A stretch of DNA of 64,000 nt, taken from Gammaproteobacteria bacterium (GTDB lineage Bacteria > Pseudomonadota > Gammaproteobacteria > Pseudomonadales > Pseudohongiellaceae). Below are positions 19,279 to 27,863 of this stretch, piece after piece. A model generated the notes under the pieces. The model worked only from the letters and a program-made list of their open reading frames with translations, was not told the origin of the DNA and ran no database searches. Within the stretch, counting starts at the first letter, position 1, and each line of letters starts with the position of its first letter. The stretch lies in the NCBI GenBank assembly GCA_030682575.1, contig JAUXNX010000026.1, forward strand, positions 124,001-188,000, read 5' to 3'. Made by a program: the position numbers and the translations under genes.

Positions 19279-20565
19279 GTGTCTCATTTTCCTGCCCCGA
19301 AAGAACTTGAATCATCCTTCTTCACCTCGGATAGATGGACTATTTTCTGTGCCGTCATCGATAACCACGGTGATATGGGTGTGTGCTGGCGTCTGGCTCG
19401 GCAACTCGTCAGGGAGTATGGATTCGAGGTTGTACTGTGGATTGACGAGCTGCAGGGGTTCGCCCGCTTTCTTGGTTTACAGGAAATTGGCGATTCACTA
19501 GACGGCGTGCAGGTTCGCCACTGGGTCTCGCCGTGGCCGTCCTCGGTTGCGACCGATACCTCGATTGCCGGATCGGCCGTCGTCATTGAGGCATTTGCCT
19601 GTGAGCTGCCGGAGTCCGTGACTGCAGCAATAGAACAGAGCGATACGCCTCCACTGTGGATCAATCTTGAATACCTGAGTGCGGAGCCCTGGGTGACGCA
19701 GTGTCATGGCCTGCGCTCAATGCACAGCGTGACTGATAGTGAAGGCCAGACTGGCAGGATTATGGGCAAGACCTTCTTCTTTCCAGGTTTCGTGCCAGAC
19801 ACCGGGGGCCTGCTGCGCGAGCGGGATCTTCTGGCACAGCACGAAGGCTGGCAGAAAGACGAGCAGTTTTCACGAAGACAATTGCTTAGCGATTTGGGGG
19901 TGTCGCAGATACAGGAGTTGGTACAGGACTCTCTGCTGGACTCGCGCCAAGAGGTATTGTGGATTTCCCTCTTTACCTACGAGAGTTCCTCACTCGCAAG
20001 CCTGTTCACCGCGCTGGCGGAAGGCATGGATCCCGTTCTCTGCCTGGTGCCGCAAGGGCGTGTGCTGGCCACAATTGGTGAGTATCTCAACCGGAAATCA
20101 CCGCTGAACGCCGGAGACTTTGTACGCATCGGCTCCCTGTCGATTGCCGCGATTCCTTTTCTTTCCCAGGATGACTACGACAGGCTGCTGAGCGTATGCG
20201 ATCTGAATTTCGTGCGCGGAGAGGATTCCTTCGTGCGTGCCCAATGGGCAGGGAGGCCATTGTTGTGGCATATATATGCCCAGGATGAAAATGTGCATAT
20301 GGAGAAGATGAGGGCATTTCTGACGTTGTATTGCAGCACTGACGGGCAGGAATTGAGAGCCCTGGCGCGGTTCTGGGAGTTCTGGAATCTGGGTGAAGAT
20401 TGCCGGGAATTATGGCATCATCTGCGCCCACAACTTCCGGGCTTGCGCGAGCGGGCCGGGGAATGGCAACGAAAATTGGCGCAACTACCTGATCTGGCTG
20501 CAAATCTGGTGAAATATCACCGACAGCAGTTGAAAGAAAAAGATCAAGAACAGCCTGTGGTGTAG
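19279..20565 (+). CDS. earP: EF-P arginine rhamnosyltransferase EarP
   Basis: GT-B fold transferase that attaches rhamnose from dTDP-L-rhamnose to Arg32 of EF-P. The diagnostic N-terminus WTIFCAVIDNHGDMGVCWRL carries the two catalytic aspartates of the family. LWINLEYLSAEPWV and the C-terminal nucleotide-sugar segment NFVRGEDSFVRAQWAGRPLLWHIYAQ with its Glu are also present. It is 428 residues from the GTG at 19279 (GAGAG upstream), somewhat longer than the usual ~380; a TTG at 19231 is possible and the start is not certain. efp follows 68 bases downstream, its standard partner. Confidence 0.95.
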   Translation: MSHFPAPKELESSFFTSDRWTIFCAVIDNHGDMGVCWRLARQLVREYGFEVVLWIDELQGFARFLGLQEIGDSLDGVQVRHWVSPWPSSVATDTSIAGSAVVIEAFACELPESVTAAIEQSDTPPLWINLEYLSAEPWVTQCHGLRSMHSVTDSEGQTGRIMGKTFFFPGFVPDTGGLLRERDLLAQHEGWQKDEQFSRRQLLSDLGVSQIQELVQDSLLDSRQEVLWISLFTYESSSLASLFTALAEGMDPVLCLVPQGRVLATIGEYLNRKSPLNAGDFVRIGSLSIAAIPFLSQDDYDRLLSVCDLNFVRGEDSFVRAQWAGRPLLWHIYAQDENVHMEKMRAFLTLYCSTDGQELRALARFWEFWNLGEDCRELWHHLRPQLPGLRERAGEWQRKLAQLPDLAANLVKYHRQQLKEKDQEQPVV

Positions 20566-20633
20566 CCTGATTTTTCAGCAACAGTTTCAACCATTATGTC
20601 GGGCAGGGCCCGTTCAATATCGAGTAAACATTC

Positions 20634-21200
20634 ATGAAAACAGCGCAAGAAGTTCGTGCCGGCCAGGTCATCATGATCGGCGGGTCTCCCTGGAAAGTGC
20701 AGAAGAGCGAGTTCACCAAATCCGGCCGCAACTCCGCCATCTGCAAGATGAAGCTGAAGAACCTGCTCAACGGCGTACAGACGGAGACTGTGTACAAGGC
20801 AGACGACAAGTTCGAGATGGTCATCCTTGAGCAGAAGGAAGTGACCTACTCCTATTTCGCAGATCCGATGTACGTGTTTGTCGATACCGACTACGAACAG
20901 ATCGAAATCGAGAAAGACGACCTGGACAGCGTGATCGACTACATCGAAGACGGTATGGAAGATGTCTGCAACGCAGTGTTCTACAACGGCAAGGTAATTT
21001 CCATCGACCTGCCGACGACCATCGTGCGCGAGATTGCCTACACGGAGCCGTCCGCCCGTGGTGATACGTCCGGCAAAGTGATGAAAACAGCCCGCCTGAA
21101 AAGTGGTTACGAGATGCAGGTTTCTGCATTCTGCGAGATCGGCGATTTTGTCGAAATCGACACACGTACCGGGGAATACAAGTCCCGCGTCAAGCGTTGA
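20634..21200 (+). CDS. efp: Translation elongation factor P, arginine type
   Basis: Ribosome-binding factor that relieves stalling at polyproline stretches, 188 residues in three beta-barrel domains. The tip of the acceptor-stem loop reads SGRNSA with Arg at position 32, not the Lys34 of E. coli EF-P. This is the substrate of EarP, so the protein is expected to be rhamnosylated. The length and the C-terminal signature ([16 protein letters not shown]) are normal. It is co-oriented with earP. Confidence 0.97.
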   Translation: MKTAQEVRAGQVIMIGGSPWKVQKSEFTKSGRNSAICKMKLKNLLNGVQTETVYKADDKFEMVILEQKEVTYSYFADPMYVFVDTDYEQIEIEKDDLDSVIDYIEDGMEDVCNAVFYNGKVISIDLPTTIVREIAYTEPSARGDTSGKVMKTARLKSGYEMQVSAFCEIGDFVEIDTRTGEYKSRVKR

Positions 21201-21275
21201 TTCGGCGCCGGGAATTATTTTTCTTTCCCGGCCAATCCGTATTGATACTGCTGTGAATCAAGGAGTAAAGTACAT

Positions 21276-21297
21276 CCGCCGGAGCTCACTCCGGCGG
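21276..21297 (+). terminator. Hairpin after efp / in the leader of the small Lys-rich gene
   Basis: A perfect 9-bp stem CCGCCGGAG/CTCCGGCGG with a CTCA loop. There is no T-run. A weaker hairpin (GCCGGGAA/TTTCCCGGC) lies just before it at about 21206-21232. Together they may end efp transcription or structure the leader of the 21330 gene. Confidence 0.45.
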
Positions 21298-21329
21298 CGT
21301 TCATACTCCCCCACCCAAGGAAGCAGATC

Positions 21330-21437
21330 ATGTCGAAAGAGCGCAATGCCAAGAAAGAGGTAAAGAAGAAGCCAGCCTTGTCCATGAAGGAAAAGAAGGT
21401 CGCCAAGAAGACCAAGAAAGAAAGCAGAGGCGACTAG
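21330..21437 (+). CDS. Small lysine-rich protein, 35 residues
   Basis: The peptide begins MSKERNAKKEVKKKPALSM and ends KKESRGD; more than 40 % of its residues are lysine. AGGAAG lies seven bases before the ATG. The composition and the MSKER..KEVKK..AL.MKEKK layout resemble short uncharacterised proteins I have seen in other gammaproteobacteria, perhaps nucleic-acid or ribosome associated, but no function is known. It lies between two strong hairpins (21276-21297 and 21478-21503), which suggests an independent transcript. Confidence 0.6.
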   Translation: MSKERNAKKEVKKKPALSMKEKKVAKKTKKESRGD

Positions 21438-21477
21438 TCGGTTTGGTTTTTTCGTGAATATCTGTTCGATGATACTC

Positions 21478-21503
21478 CTGTGTCCGAGCTCTGTCGGACA
21501 CAG
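21478..21503 (+). terminator. Hairpin after the small Lys-rich gene
   Basis: A perfect 10-bp stem CTGTGTCCGA/TCGGACACAG with a 6-base loop, 40 bases after the stop. There is no T-run behind it, but a T-rich stretch (GGTTTTTTCG) lies before it. Confidence 0.45.
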
Positions 21504-21556
21504 TGAGATGCCAGTCGTCTGTGTCGTTGATTGGGTCCACTGCGTGCGTTTTAGTG

Positions 21557-22765
21557 ATGACTGACTATCAGGTATTGGTGATTGGACCGAGGCGGGGGCT
21601 CATTGATGTGCTACGGGCTCGTAGCATTCCCTTTTCGCTTTGGCAAGAAAAGGATGTCTTCAACGCAACGCGCTCTTCAATTCGCCCGCAATCTCCTTCG
21701 CAAGCATCCTCAAGAAATTTTTCACAACCCCCAGTGCATAAAAGTGTTACCGCCCCCCTATGGAGCTCGGCAGAGAAAATTCGCGAGCAGATTCGCAAGT
21801 CGTTTCCTGGGCATAAATTTACTCACGTCATCGCCGGTACTGAAGCAGCTGTTTTGCCTGCGGCTATTGCGCGACGTCAGGTAGGCGCCAGATTGTCGAG
21901 TGCTGCTACCGGCACCCGGTGTCGCGACAAGCTTGTGATGAAGCAGTATCTCGGTGAGTTTGGTATTCCCATGACGCGCTACATGGCAGACGGTGCTGAG
22001 CTTGATCCCCGCGAGGTATTCGCGAAGCTCGGTAGTCCGGTTGTGCGCAAGTATCGCAAGTCTTCCGGTGGCAAGGGGTTGCAGGTCATTCATCGGCTTG
22101 AGGAATATGTGCCAGGTGCTCACGGACTCTCACTGCTGGAACGTTTCATCGATGCTCCTGAAGCGAGTATCGAATCCTTCATCGACAATGGCCGCATCCG
22201 CTTTACCAATATCACGCAATACCAGGTCAAGGGGCATACCAATTTCATCCCGGCAATTCTCGATTCGCAGCAGCAACGCACACTACGTGCGTTGAACGAG
22301 CGCGTAATCGAAGCACTCAATATTGGTTGGGGAATGACGCATCTGGAAGTCTATCTCACAGAAAAAGGTCCACTGTTCGGCGAGATCGCGCTGCGCCCAC
22401 CAGGTGGTTACATCATGAACGCCATTCAACATGCGTGGGATTTTAATCCGTGGGAAGCGTTTCTTGCGATGGAGCTTGGAGAGGAATTTGTTTTTCCGAA
22501 TGATCCCGTTAGCTATGCAGCGTCGGAAGTATTGCACCCGGGGCCGGGAAAAATCATCGCTGTCCATGGCAAGTCGAAGGTGCTGGATGAGCAGGGCGTG
22601 AGGGAGTTTCGCATCAAGGTGAAACCAGGAGATGTCATGGACGGACGCAGCGGGCTTGGTCAGGACGCTGGGTTTGTCGTACACGCAAGCCCCACACCCC
22701 AGGAGAGATTGAGGTTGCATGAACGGATCGTGCAGTCACTGGTGATTGATATACAGAAGTTGTAG
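21557..22765 (+). CDS. ATP-grasp domain enzyme of unknown substrate
   Basis: A 402-residue protein with an N-terminal pre-ATP-grasp domain (YQVLVIGPRRGLIDVLRARSI) and an ATP-grasp core: DKLVMKQYLGEFGIP, VVRKYRKSSGGKGLQVI as the ATP-binding loop, EASIESFIDNG, then the metal-binding FGEIALRPPGGYI. Such enzymes ligate a carboxylate to an amine or thiol. The closest shape is the carboxylate-amine ligase/biotin-carboxylase-like group, but I cannot name the reaction. A basic, Ser/Gln-rich linker lies at residues ~40-75. The ATG at 21557 fits the domain start better than the upstream frame extension. Confidence 0.75.
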   Translation: MTDYQVLVIGPRRGLIDVLRARSIPFSLWQEKDVFNATRSSIRPQSPSQASSRNFSQPPVHKSVTAPLWSSAEKIREQIRKSFPGHKFTHVIAGTEAAVLPAAIARRQVGARLSSAATGTRCRDKLVMKQYLGEFGIPMTRYMADGAELDPREVFAKLGSPVVRKYRKSSGGKGLQVIHRLEEYVPGAHGLSLLERFIDAPEASIESFIDNGRIRFTNITQYQVKGHTNFIPAILDSQQQRTLRALNERVIEALNIGWGMTHLEVYLTEKGPLFGEIALRPPGGYIMNAIQHAWDFNPWEAFLAMELGEEFVFPNDPVSYAASEVLHPGPGKIIAVHGKSKVLDEQGVREFRIKVKPGDVMDGRSGLGQDAGFVVHASPTPQERLRLHERIVQSLVIDIQKL

Positions 22766-22783
22766 GCGCTTGATCCTGCACGG

Positions 22784-23167
22784 TCAATCTTTTACAAAAA
22801 GAGTGACGAGCGGCACGTCTCCCACTTGTCTGCTCCAGTGTCCGTGTACGCTCGGATCGAATGTCGCGTCAGGTGGCAACAGATCCGCCGAGTAGAAATG
22901 TTCCCCCGCGTTGAATATCCGCGAGGTTCCGTCAGCAAGTCCTATCTCCATGGCGCCGCTTAACACGAATAGCCACTGTGGCGAACTGGTGCAATGCATC
23001 TCGCTGCGAAAACCCACAGGGCTTTCCCGCAACTGCAGTGCCTGGGCAGCGAAGAGGCGCGACATCCTGGCCTCCGGAGTGCCTTCTGTCAGAGGAACTT
23101 CTACTGTGCGGAATTTCGCACGCCCATCGTCATCCGTGAATAACACTACTTTTGTAAAGGTCTGCAT
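22784..23167 (-). CDS. Cupin domain protein
   Basis: A 127-residue single-domain cupin without a signal peptide. EMHCTSSPQWLFVLSGAMEIGL matches cupin motif 1 in layout, but the first metal-site histidine pair is not fully kept (HCTSSPQW). FNAGEHFYSADLLPP lies in the motif 2 region. The function is unknown. It is followed on the same strand by a secreted double cupin-like gene upstream in transcription (23253-23969). Confidence 0.7.
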   Translation of the reverse strand: MQTFTKVVLFTDDDGRAKFRTVEVPLTEGTPEARMSRLFAAQALQLRESPVGFRSEMHCTSSPQWLFVLSGAMEIGLADGTSRIFNAGEHFYSADLLPPDATFDPSVHGHWSRQVGDVPLVTLFVKD

Positions 23168-23202
23168 ACACTCTCCAAATAAACAGCTGCGCCAGCACTA
23201 CG

Positions 23203-23229
23203 GGTCTGCCGAAAAATTTTCGGCAGACC
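23203..23229 (-). terminator. 13-bp hairpin between the two cupin genes
   Basis: GGTCTGCCGAAAA pairs perfectly with TTTTCGGCAGACC around a single central base. It lies 24 bases past the stop of the secreted cupin gene, read on the minus strand, so it likely separates the two units. There is no long T-run. Confidence 0.55.
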
Positions 23230-23252
23230 TACCTCGCTGCGAGCATGGAAAA

Positions 23253-23969
23253 CTACATGGAACGACGAGCTTCATTGATGACGACTTCAACCGGGGTGGT
23301 TCCGGCATTGCGAACCTGATAGGTACTGTGGGCATTACGCCATGTCCAGCTTCCCATGGCGGTGAGTTCGGCGGTGATGCCATCTTCGCGCGTGACATGG
23401 GTGAGCCCCTCGCCAACCTGCACGACAATGCTGGGATTATGGTGCATCTGCATTGCAGTGCTCTCACCCGGCTGCAGAGTCACGCGGTAGGCACGGAACC
23501 AGAGATTCTCGATCTCCGGTTCACCCGTCAGGCCGGTCGGTCGGTCTGTGTTGAGTGCTGCCATGGGTGGGCCGTAGTTGGTCAGGGCGATGATACGGAA
23601 CAGTCCCGGGCCCTCATTGCTGACCTGGTGCGTGAAATTCTCCGTGACATAGTCGGTGTTGCTGGACAGGCGGCCACCGGATGGGCCAGAGCCAGAGCTG
23701 ATGAAGGTGTACATGATCGCGGCGTCATGGGTGTGCTGCAGAGTCATGTCGCCAGGATTGATCTGCACGTCGAGAACCTTGATGTCGCCATCCTGATGCA
23801 TCAGGCGATGACGGGGTTCCTGCAGGATGTTGACGACGCGATTGGGATCGCCGATGGTTGCAGCTTCCTGAGCCTGCGAGCTGCTGACGCCCAATGATCC
23901 GGCGAGACTGAGTACGATGAGAGAGAAAAGGGCGGAACTGCCTTGAACGGACAGACTTGGAATGCGCAT
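23253..23969 (-). CDS. Secreted double-cupin-like protein
   Basis: A 238-residue protein with a signal peptide ending SSSQAQ. Two beta-barrel halves are suggested: HTHDAAIMYTF near residue 78 with His-x-His, and MQMHHNPSIVVQVGEG near 175 with His-His, followed by WTWRNAHSTYQVRN. The histidine clusters suggest metal binding. Function unknown; related proteins are usually annotated only as cupins. The N-terminus is hydrophobic with no lipobox. Confidence 0.7.
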   Translation of the reverse strand: MRIPSLSVQGSSALFSLIVLSLAGSLGVSSSQAQEAATIGDPNRVVNILQEPRHRLMHQDGDIKVLDVQINPGDMTLQHTHDAAIMYTFISSGSGPSGGRLSSNTDYVTENFTHQVSNEGPGLFRIIALTNYGPPMAALNTDRPTGLTGEPEIENLWFRAYRVTLQPGESTAMQMHHNPSIVVQVGEGLTHVTREDGITAELTAMGSWTWRNAHSTYQVRNAGTTPVEVVINEARRSM

Positions 23970-24169
23970 CGGGATATCCCTCGTGCTTTGTTATTTTAGT
24001 TATGGACGTTGTGATGGATCTGGTTATTTCGCTCCCGCAAGAGCTTCTTCGGCGCATAAAGGCGCAGTGAGACAAGAGTAAACAGGCTCTGCCTCGGACG
24101 CAATCGTCTTGTTGTGCAAATCGATAGGCAAATCGGTATGCGTCCGGGCGGTGCCGTCGAGCGCCGGGT

Positions 24170-26446
24170 TCAGTGGCGAATGAACCAGGTACGGTGAATC
24201 TTCTGGTTGCGGGTAAAGTCCCGATCAATGCTGGCTTGCGAGCAGTCTTCAATGCGGTACTTTTCCTGCAGGCCCTCATCCAGTTTGAAGCGGCGATTGT
24301 TGTTCGAAAAAATCAGCAGGCCATCTTTTGGCAGCAGGGCCAAGCACTGTTCTATCAGCCCTACGTGATCGCGCTGTACATCCAGTACGTTCTCCGTGCT
24401 CTTGGAGTTAGAGAACGTGGGGGGGTCGAGGAAGATCAGATCGAACTGCTCGCCGCCGGTTCTTGAGAGCTGCTCCAGATACTTCAGACAGTCCATCTGC
24501 ACCAGTTGGTGGGTGCGCGGATCGATCTCGTTGAGCTCGAAGTTGCGTGCTGCCCAGTGCAGGTACGTGCGCGACATATCGACGCTGGTGGAGGAGTGCG
24601 CGCCGCCCAGCGCTGCATGCACTGTAACTGAGGCGGTGTAACAGAACAGGTTCAGGAAGCGGCAACCCTCTGCGTGCTCGCGAATCCAGTGCCGGATCGG
24701 GCGATGGTCGAGGAACAGACCGGTGTCCAGATAACGCTCCAGATTGATGATGAATCGGGCCGGCCCCTCGTTGACCACGAAGTCTTCACCTTCCTTCTGC
24801 AATGGCTTGTACTGCTCGTTGCCACGCTGGCGCTCGCGCACCTTGAGAACGATATTGGCAGCCGGAATTTGCAACTCCTGCGCCATCACCAGGCACAGGG
24901 CCTGGTAGGCCTGGCGGCGCCGCAATGCTGCATCCTCTTCTCCCACAGACAATGGCGCCTTGTACTCCTGCATATGAATGTGGCGGCCGTAGCAATCGAT
25001 AGCGAAGGCATACTCCGGCATGTCTGCATCGTAGAGCCGGTAGCACTCGTTGCCCTGTTGACGCGCCCACTTGCCCAGCGTTTTCAGATTCTTGCGCAGG
25101 CGATTGGCAAACATCTGCGCACCGGCATCCAACTCGACTGGCGCGTGGGTCTGCGATGAATTCTGTGGTGTCTGCCGGGATGCAGCGTTTGTGGAAGCGT
25201 TGTCGGACGAAGCGCCGTCGGCAATGGTTTCCTGCGTCGCGCTGCGAGCATGCTTCTGATAGATCGCGTCGGTGTTGATATTCATCAGCAGCAACTTGGC
25301 AGGCAAGGCGCCGTTGAAGAGTGAGTATTGCTTGTGACTGTGAATGCCGAGCAGTTTTCCCCACTCCGGCTTCGCGGTGAAGATTGCGGCCCTCGCACCA
25401 ACGGCGTGACGGCGCAGCAGTCCGCCAAGCTCGCCATACAGCAACTCCACTTCCGTCTGTTCTCCAAGCCGTTCTGCGTAAGGCGGGTTGCAGATTACCA
25501 GCGTGGGAGCAACAGGCGGTACAGCCTCAGTAATACTGCACTCCACGAATTCGATATAGTCGGCCACGCCTGCTCTGTGCGCATTGCGTCGGGCAAAGCC
25601 GATTGCGCGTGCGTCCACATCGCTGCCGAACGCACGACCCTGCCACTGCGCTCCCGCTTCCTTGCGGGTCAGCGCTTCAGCGCGGACGCGCTCCATGGCC
25701 GCTGCGTCGTGATGAGGCCAACGAGTCAGTTCGCTGCCTCGCACAAGTCCCGGAGCAATATCCAGCGCCATCAACACACCCTCTATAAGCAGCGTGCCCG
25801 AGCCACACATCGGATCATAAAGCACGGGCTTCACCACATCCGTCTGCGGCCAGCCCGCACGCATCAGCAATGCAGCGGCCAGCGTTTCCTTGAGCGGAGC
25901 CTCGCCCTGTTCGGTGCGATAGTGACGTCGGTGCAGACTTGCACCTGCCAGATCGATGCCCAGACTGAGACGATCTTTCTTGATGACGGCGTGAATGAGG
26001 AGATCTGGCGCTTCCTTCGACACATCCGGGCGCGGTACGCCTTTGCTGCGAAACTGATCGACGATGGCGTCCTTGATTTTCTGTGCGATGAATTGCGTGT
26101 GAATCAAATGCTCAGTGCCGCCCGCCGCGCTGATGGCAAGTGTTTGTCCTGGTAGAAGGTGATCGCTCCAGTCCACGACGCCGGCACTGTTGTAGAGGTC
26201 TTCTGCAGTGAGCACAGGACCTTCTGCCAACAGCAGAATAACGCGATTGCACAAGCGCGAGAACATGATGGCGCGGTAGGCGACTTCGATGGTGGTCGAG
26301 CAGAATACACCGGCCACGCTTTGGCGAACCTTGATTGCTCCGTACGCGATCATTTCCTGTTCGACCAGAGCTTCAAGTCCCTTGGAGCAGGTGACGAACA
26401 AGGCCAGTGGCTGTTCTGTTTGTTGTGTGGAGTTGATCATTGTCAT
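24170..26446 (-). CDS. rlmL: 23S rRNA methyltransferase RlmKL (G2445 N2 and G2069 N7)
   Basis: Bifunctional enzyme modifying 23S rRNA domain V, 758 residues. An N-terminal THUMP domain (~50-160) precedes an RlmL methyltransferase with YDPMCGSGTLLIEG and CNPPYAERLG. A Ser/Thr/Asn-rich linker of about 40 residues (~400-440) leads to the RlmK half, with RFLNLFCYTASVTVHAALGG as the SAM loop and FDLIFLDPPTFSNS as its catalytic motif. The linker is longer than I expect for the family. It is the first gene of nothing obvious: the next gene upstream in transcription (26451) ends five bases before its start, so it probably belongs to one minus-strand operon. Confidence 0.96.
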   Translation of the reverse strand: MTMINSTQQTEQPLALFVTCSKGLEALVEQEMIAYGAIKVRQSVAGVFCSTTIEVAYRAIMFSRLCNRVILLLAEGPVLTAEDLYNSAGVVDWSDHLLPGQTLAISAAGGTEHLIHTQFIAQKIKDAIVDQFRSKGVPRPDVSKEAPDLLIHAVIKKDRLSLGIDLAGASLHRRHYRTEQGEAPLKETLAAALLMRAGWPQTDVVKPVLYDPMCGSGTLLIEGVLMALDIAPGLVRGSELTRWPHHDAAAMERVRAEALTRKEAGAQWQGRAFGSDVDARAIGFARRNAHRAGVADYIEFVECSITEAVPPVAPTLVICNPPYAERLGEQTEVELLYGELGGLLRRHAVGARAAIFTAKPEWGKLLGIHSHKQYSLFNGALPAKLLLMNINTDAIYQKHARSATQETIADGASSDNASTNAASRQTPQNSSQTHAPVELDAGAQMFANRLRKNLKTLGKWARQQGNECYRLYDADMPEYAFAIDCYGRHIHMQEYKAPLSVGEEDAALRRRQAYQALCLVMAQELQIPAANIVLKVRERQRGNEQYKPLQKEGEDFVVNEGPARFIINLERYLDTGLFLDHRPIRHWIREHAEGCRFLNLFCYTASVTVHAALGGAHSSTSVDMSRTYLHWAARNFELNEIDPRTHQLVQMDCLKYLEQLSRTGGEQFDLIFLDPPTFSNSKSTENVLDVQRDHVGLIEQCLALLPKDGLLIFSNNNRRFKLDEGLQEKYRIEDCSQASIDRDFTRNQKIHRTWFIRH

Positions 26447-26450
26447 GGTG

Positions 26451-27041
26451 TCAAAATTGCAGCCAGTTCATGAGTAGGGCAAGGCCAGCCGAACCACCGA
26501 AGATGTAGATGGCGCAGATGATGCCCTCGCCAATGGAAACGCCTAGCAGGGTCTTCCACACGTTGATGCGTAGCACACTGCAGATGCACACAATCATATC
26601 GCTGGGGATAAAGGGCGCGAAGCCCCACACACTGATGACCGGGAGTTCCCGCTTACGCAACAGAACAATCAGCTTCTCTACCTGTATCGGGTAGCGCGTG
26701 TAGAAAAAATTGTCGAAGTGCATATTGCGGGTCATGTAGTAAAGAATAGCGGACGATGTATAAACACAAAGCTGATTGACGAGCCACAACGGCCAGGGAG
26801 GGAATACCAGAATGCCTGCCAGTACGATCGGCGTGGATGGAATCAGCGTAAAACCGCGCAATGTGGAGATAATGAAATAGACGACAAGACCTCCAGCCAT
26901 ATTGGCGGAGAAGAATTGGCGGATACGCTCGGGCTCGAACAGGTCGGGGCGGAATATATAGAGCGACAGGCTGCCTGCTATCAGTGCCAGCCACAGATAG
27001 AGGCCCAGAGAATTGACGGATTCAATTTTTTCGTCGCTCAC
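26451..27041 (-). CDS. VTT-domain (TVP38/TMEM64, DedA-like) membrane protein
   Basis: A 196-residue inner-membrane protein with a first span at ~13-30 and the SNARE-associated/VTT region thereafter. It has the helix-breaking LIPSTPIVLAGILVFP re-entrant segment, FAPFIPSDMIVCICSVLRI and a terminal GGSAGLALL span. This fold is linked to lipid scrambling or proton-coupled lipid transport. It lies between a putative phospholipid or small-molecule methyltransferase (10 bases upstream) and rlmL (5 bases downstream), so an operon is likely. Confidence 0.8.
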   Translation of the reverse strand: MSDEKIESVNSLGLYLWLALIAGSLSLYIFRPDLFEPERIRQFFSANMAGGLVVYFIISTLRGFTLIPSTPIVLAGILVFPPWPLWLVNQLCVYTSSAILYYMTRNMHFDNFFYTRYPIQVEKLIVLLRKRELPVISVWGFAPFIPSDMIVCICSVLRINVWKTLLGVSIGEGIICAIYIFGGSAGLALLMNWLQF

Positions 27042-27051
27042 GGTCGCGGAA

Positions 27052-27618
27052 TCACTTGGTCATGCTGTAGACAAATGCGGGGAGGATATTAAGGGGGACG
27101 AAGTCGATCTCGTCCATCTCCTTGCCGAAGACTCTCTCGATATCGGATTTGTTGCTTCTGAAATATTGATATTGCAGGTAGATTCCACCGTCCTTGAGAG
27201 CAAACTTGAAGCCCTCGATGATACGGTAGAGGAAGGCGTTCTGATCCTTCATGCGCTCGAAATTCTTCAGCGGCAGGGATGAGACGATAACGTCATAAGT
27301 ATCGGCAGTGGTCAGTAACTCGGTCACACAACCATTATGAAGGGTAACACGCTTGTCTTGGTTGGCGGCCATCAGACGCTCTATCCAGGGGTTGTATTCG
27401 CTTTTGATCTCGCAGACATCCAGTACCGATTCAGGTGACATTCTGCGGATGATTTCCCGTGTGAACGGACCCTTGCCGCTGCCGATCTCGAGAATGCGCA
27501 GAGGGCGAGAGAAGTCGATCTTGCTGACCATGGTGTTGACCAGAAAGCCGGAGCTGCTGACGATGAGACCGTCTTCGGTAATGTTGCGTTTGATTTTTCT
27601 GTAGATATTGATTGCCAC
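27052..27618 (-). CDS. Class I SAM-dependent methyltransferase, PmtA/KsgA-like
   Basis: A 188-residue Rossmann methyltransferase. Motif I is LRILEIGSGKGPFTREIIRRM, followed by CEIKSEYNPWIERL, and the motif IV region is DVIVSSLPLKNF. This layout resembles the phospholipid N-methyltransferase PmtA and rRNA dimethyltransferase relatives (xSSLPL/NLPL motif). The adjacent VTT-family membrane protein makes a lipid substrate attractive, but this is inference. The gene leads a minus-strand group with the VTT gene and rlmL. Confidence 0.7.
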   Translation of the reverse strand: MAINIYRKIKRNITEDGLIVSSSGFLVNTMVSKIDFSRPLRILEIGSGKGPFTREIIRRMSPESVLDVCEIKSEYNPWIERLMAANQDKRVTLHNGCVTELLTTADTYDVIVSSLPLKNFERMKDQNAFLYRIIEGFKFALKDGGIYLQYQYFRSNKSDIERVFGKEMDEIDFVPLNILPAFVYSMTK

Positions 27619-27863
27619 AACACACTCTTGTTAAACACGGGCTTGGGAGAGTCGGGCCCATGGCCCGGAACAGCGGATCGCAGGGAGCGGCTACACTAGC
27701 ACAGAAAGTGATTTTGAACATCGCGGCCGAGGCATTATTCTTTTGCTGGAAATTTTTCTATATCATGCGCCCTGAGCGGCGTAACGCGGGGCTGGGCAAA
27801 GGCTTGCAGCCTGCGAGGCCGATGTGTTTGTCTGGCTTGTGACCACCTACTCAGGGATAAATT

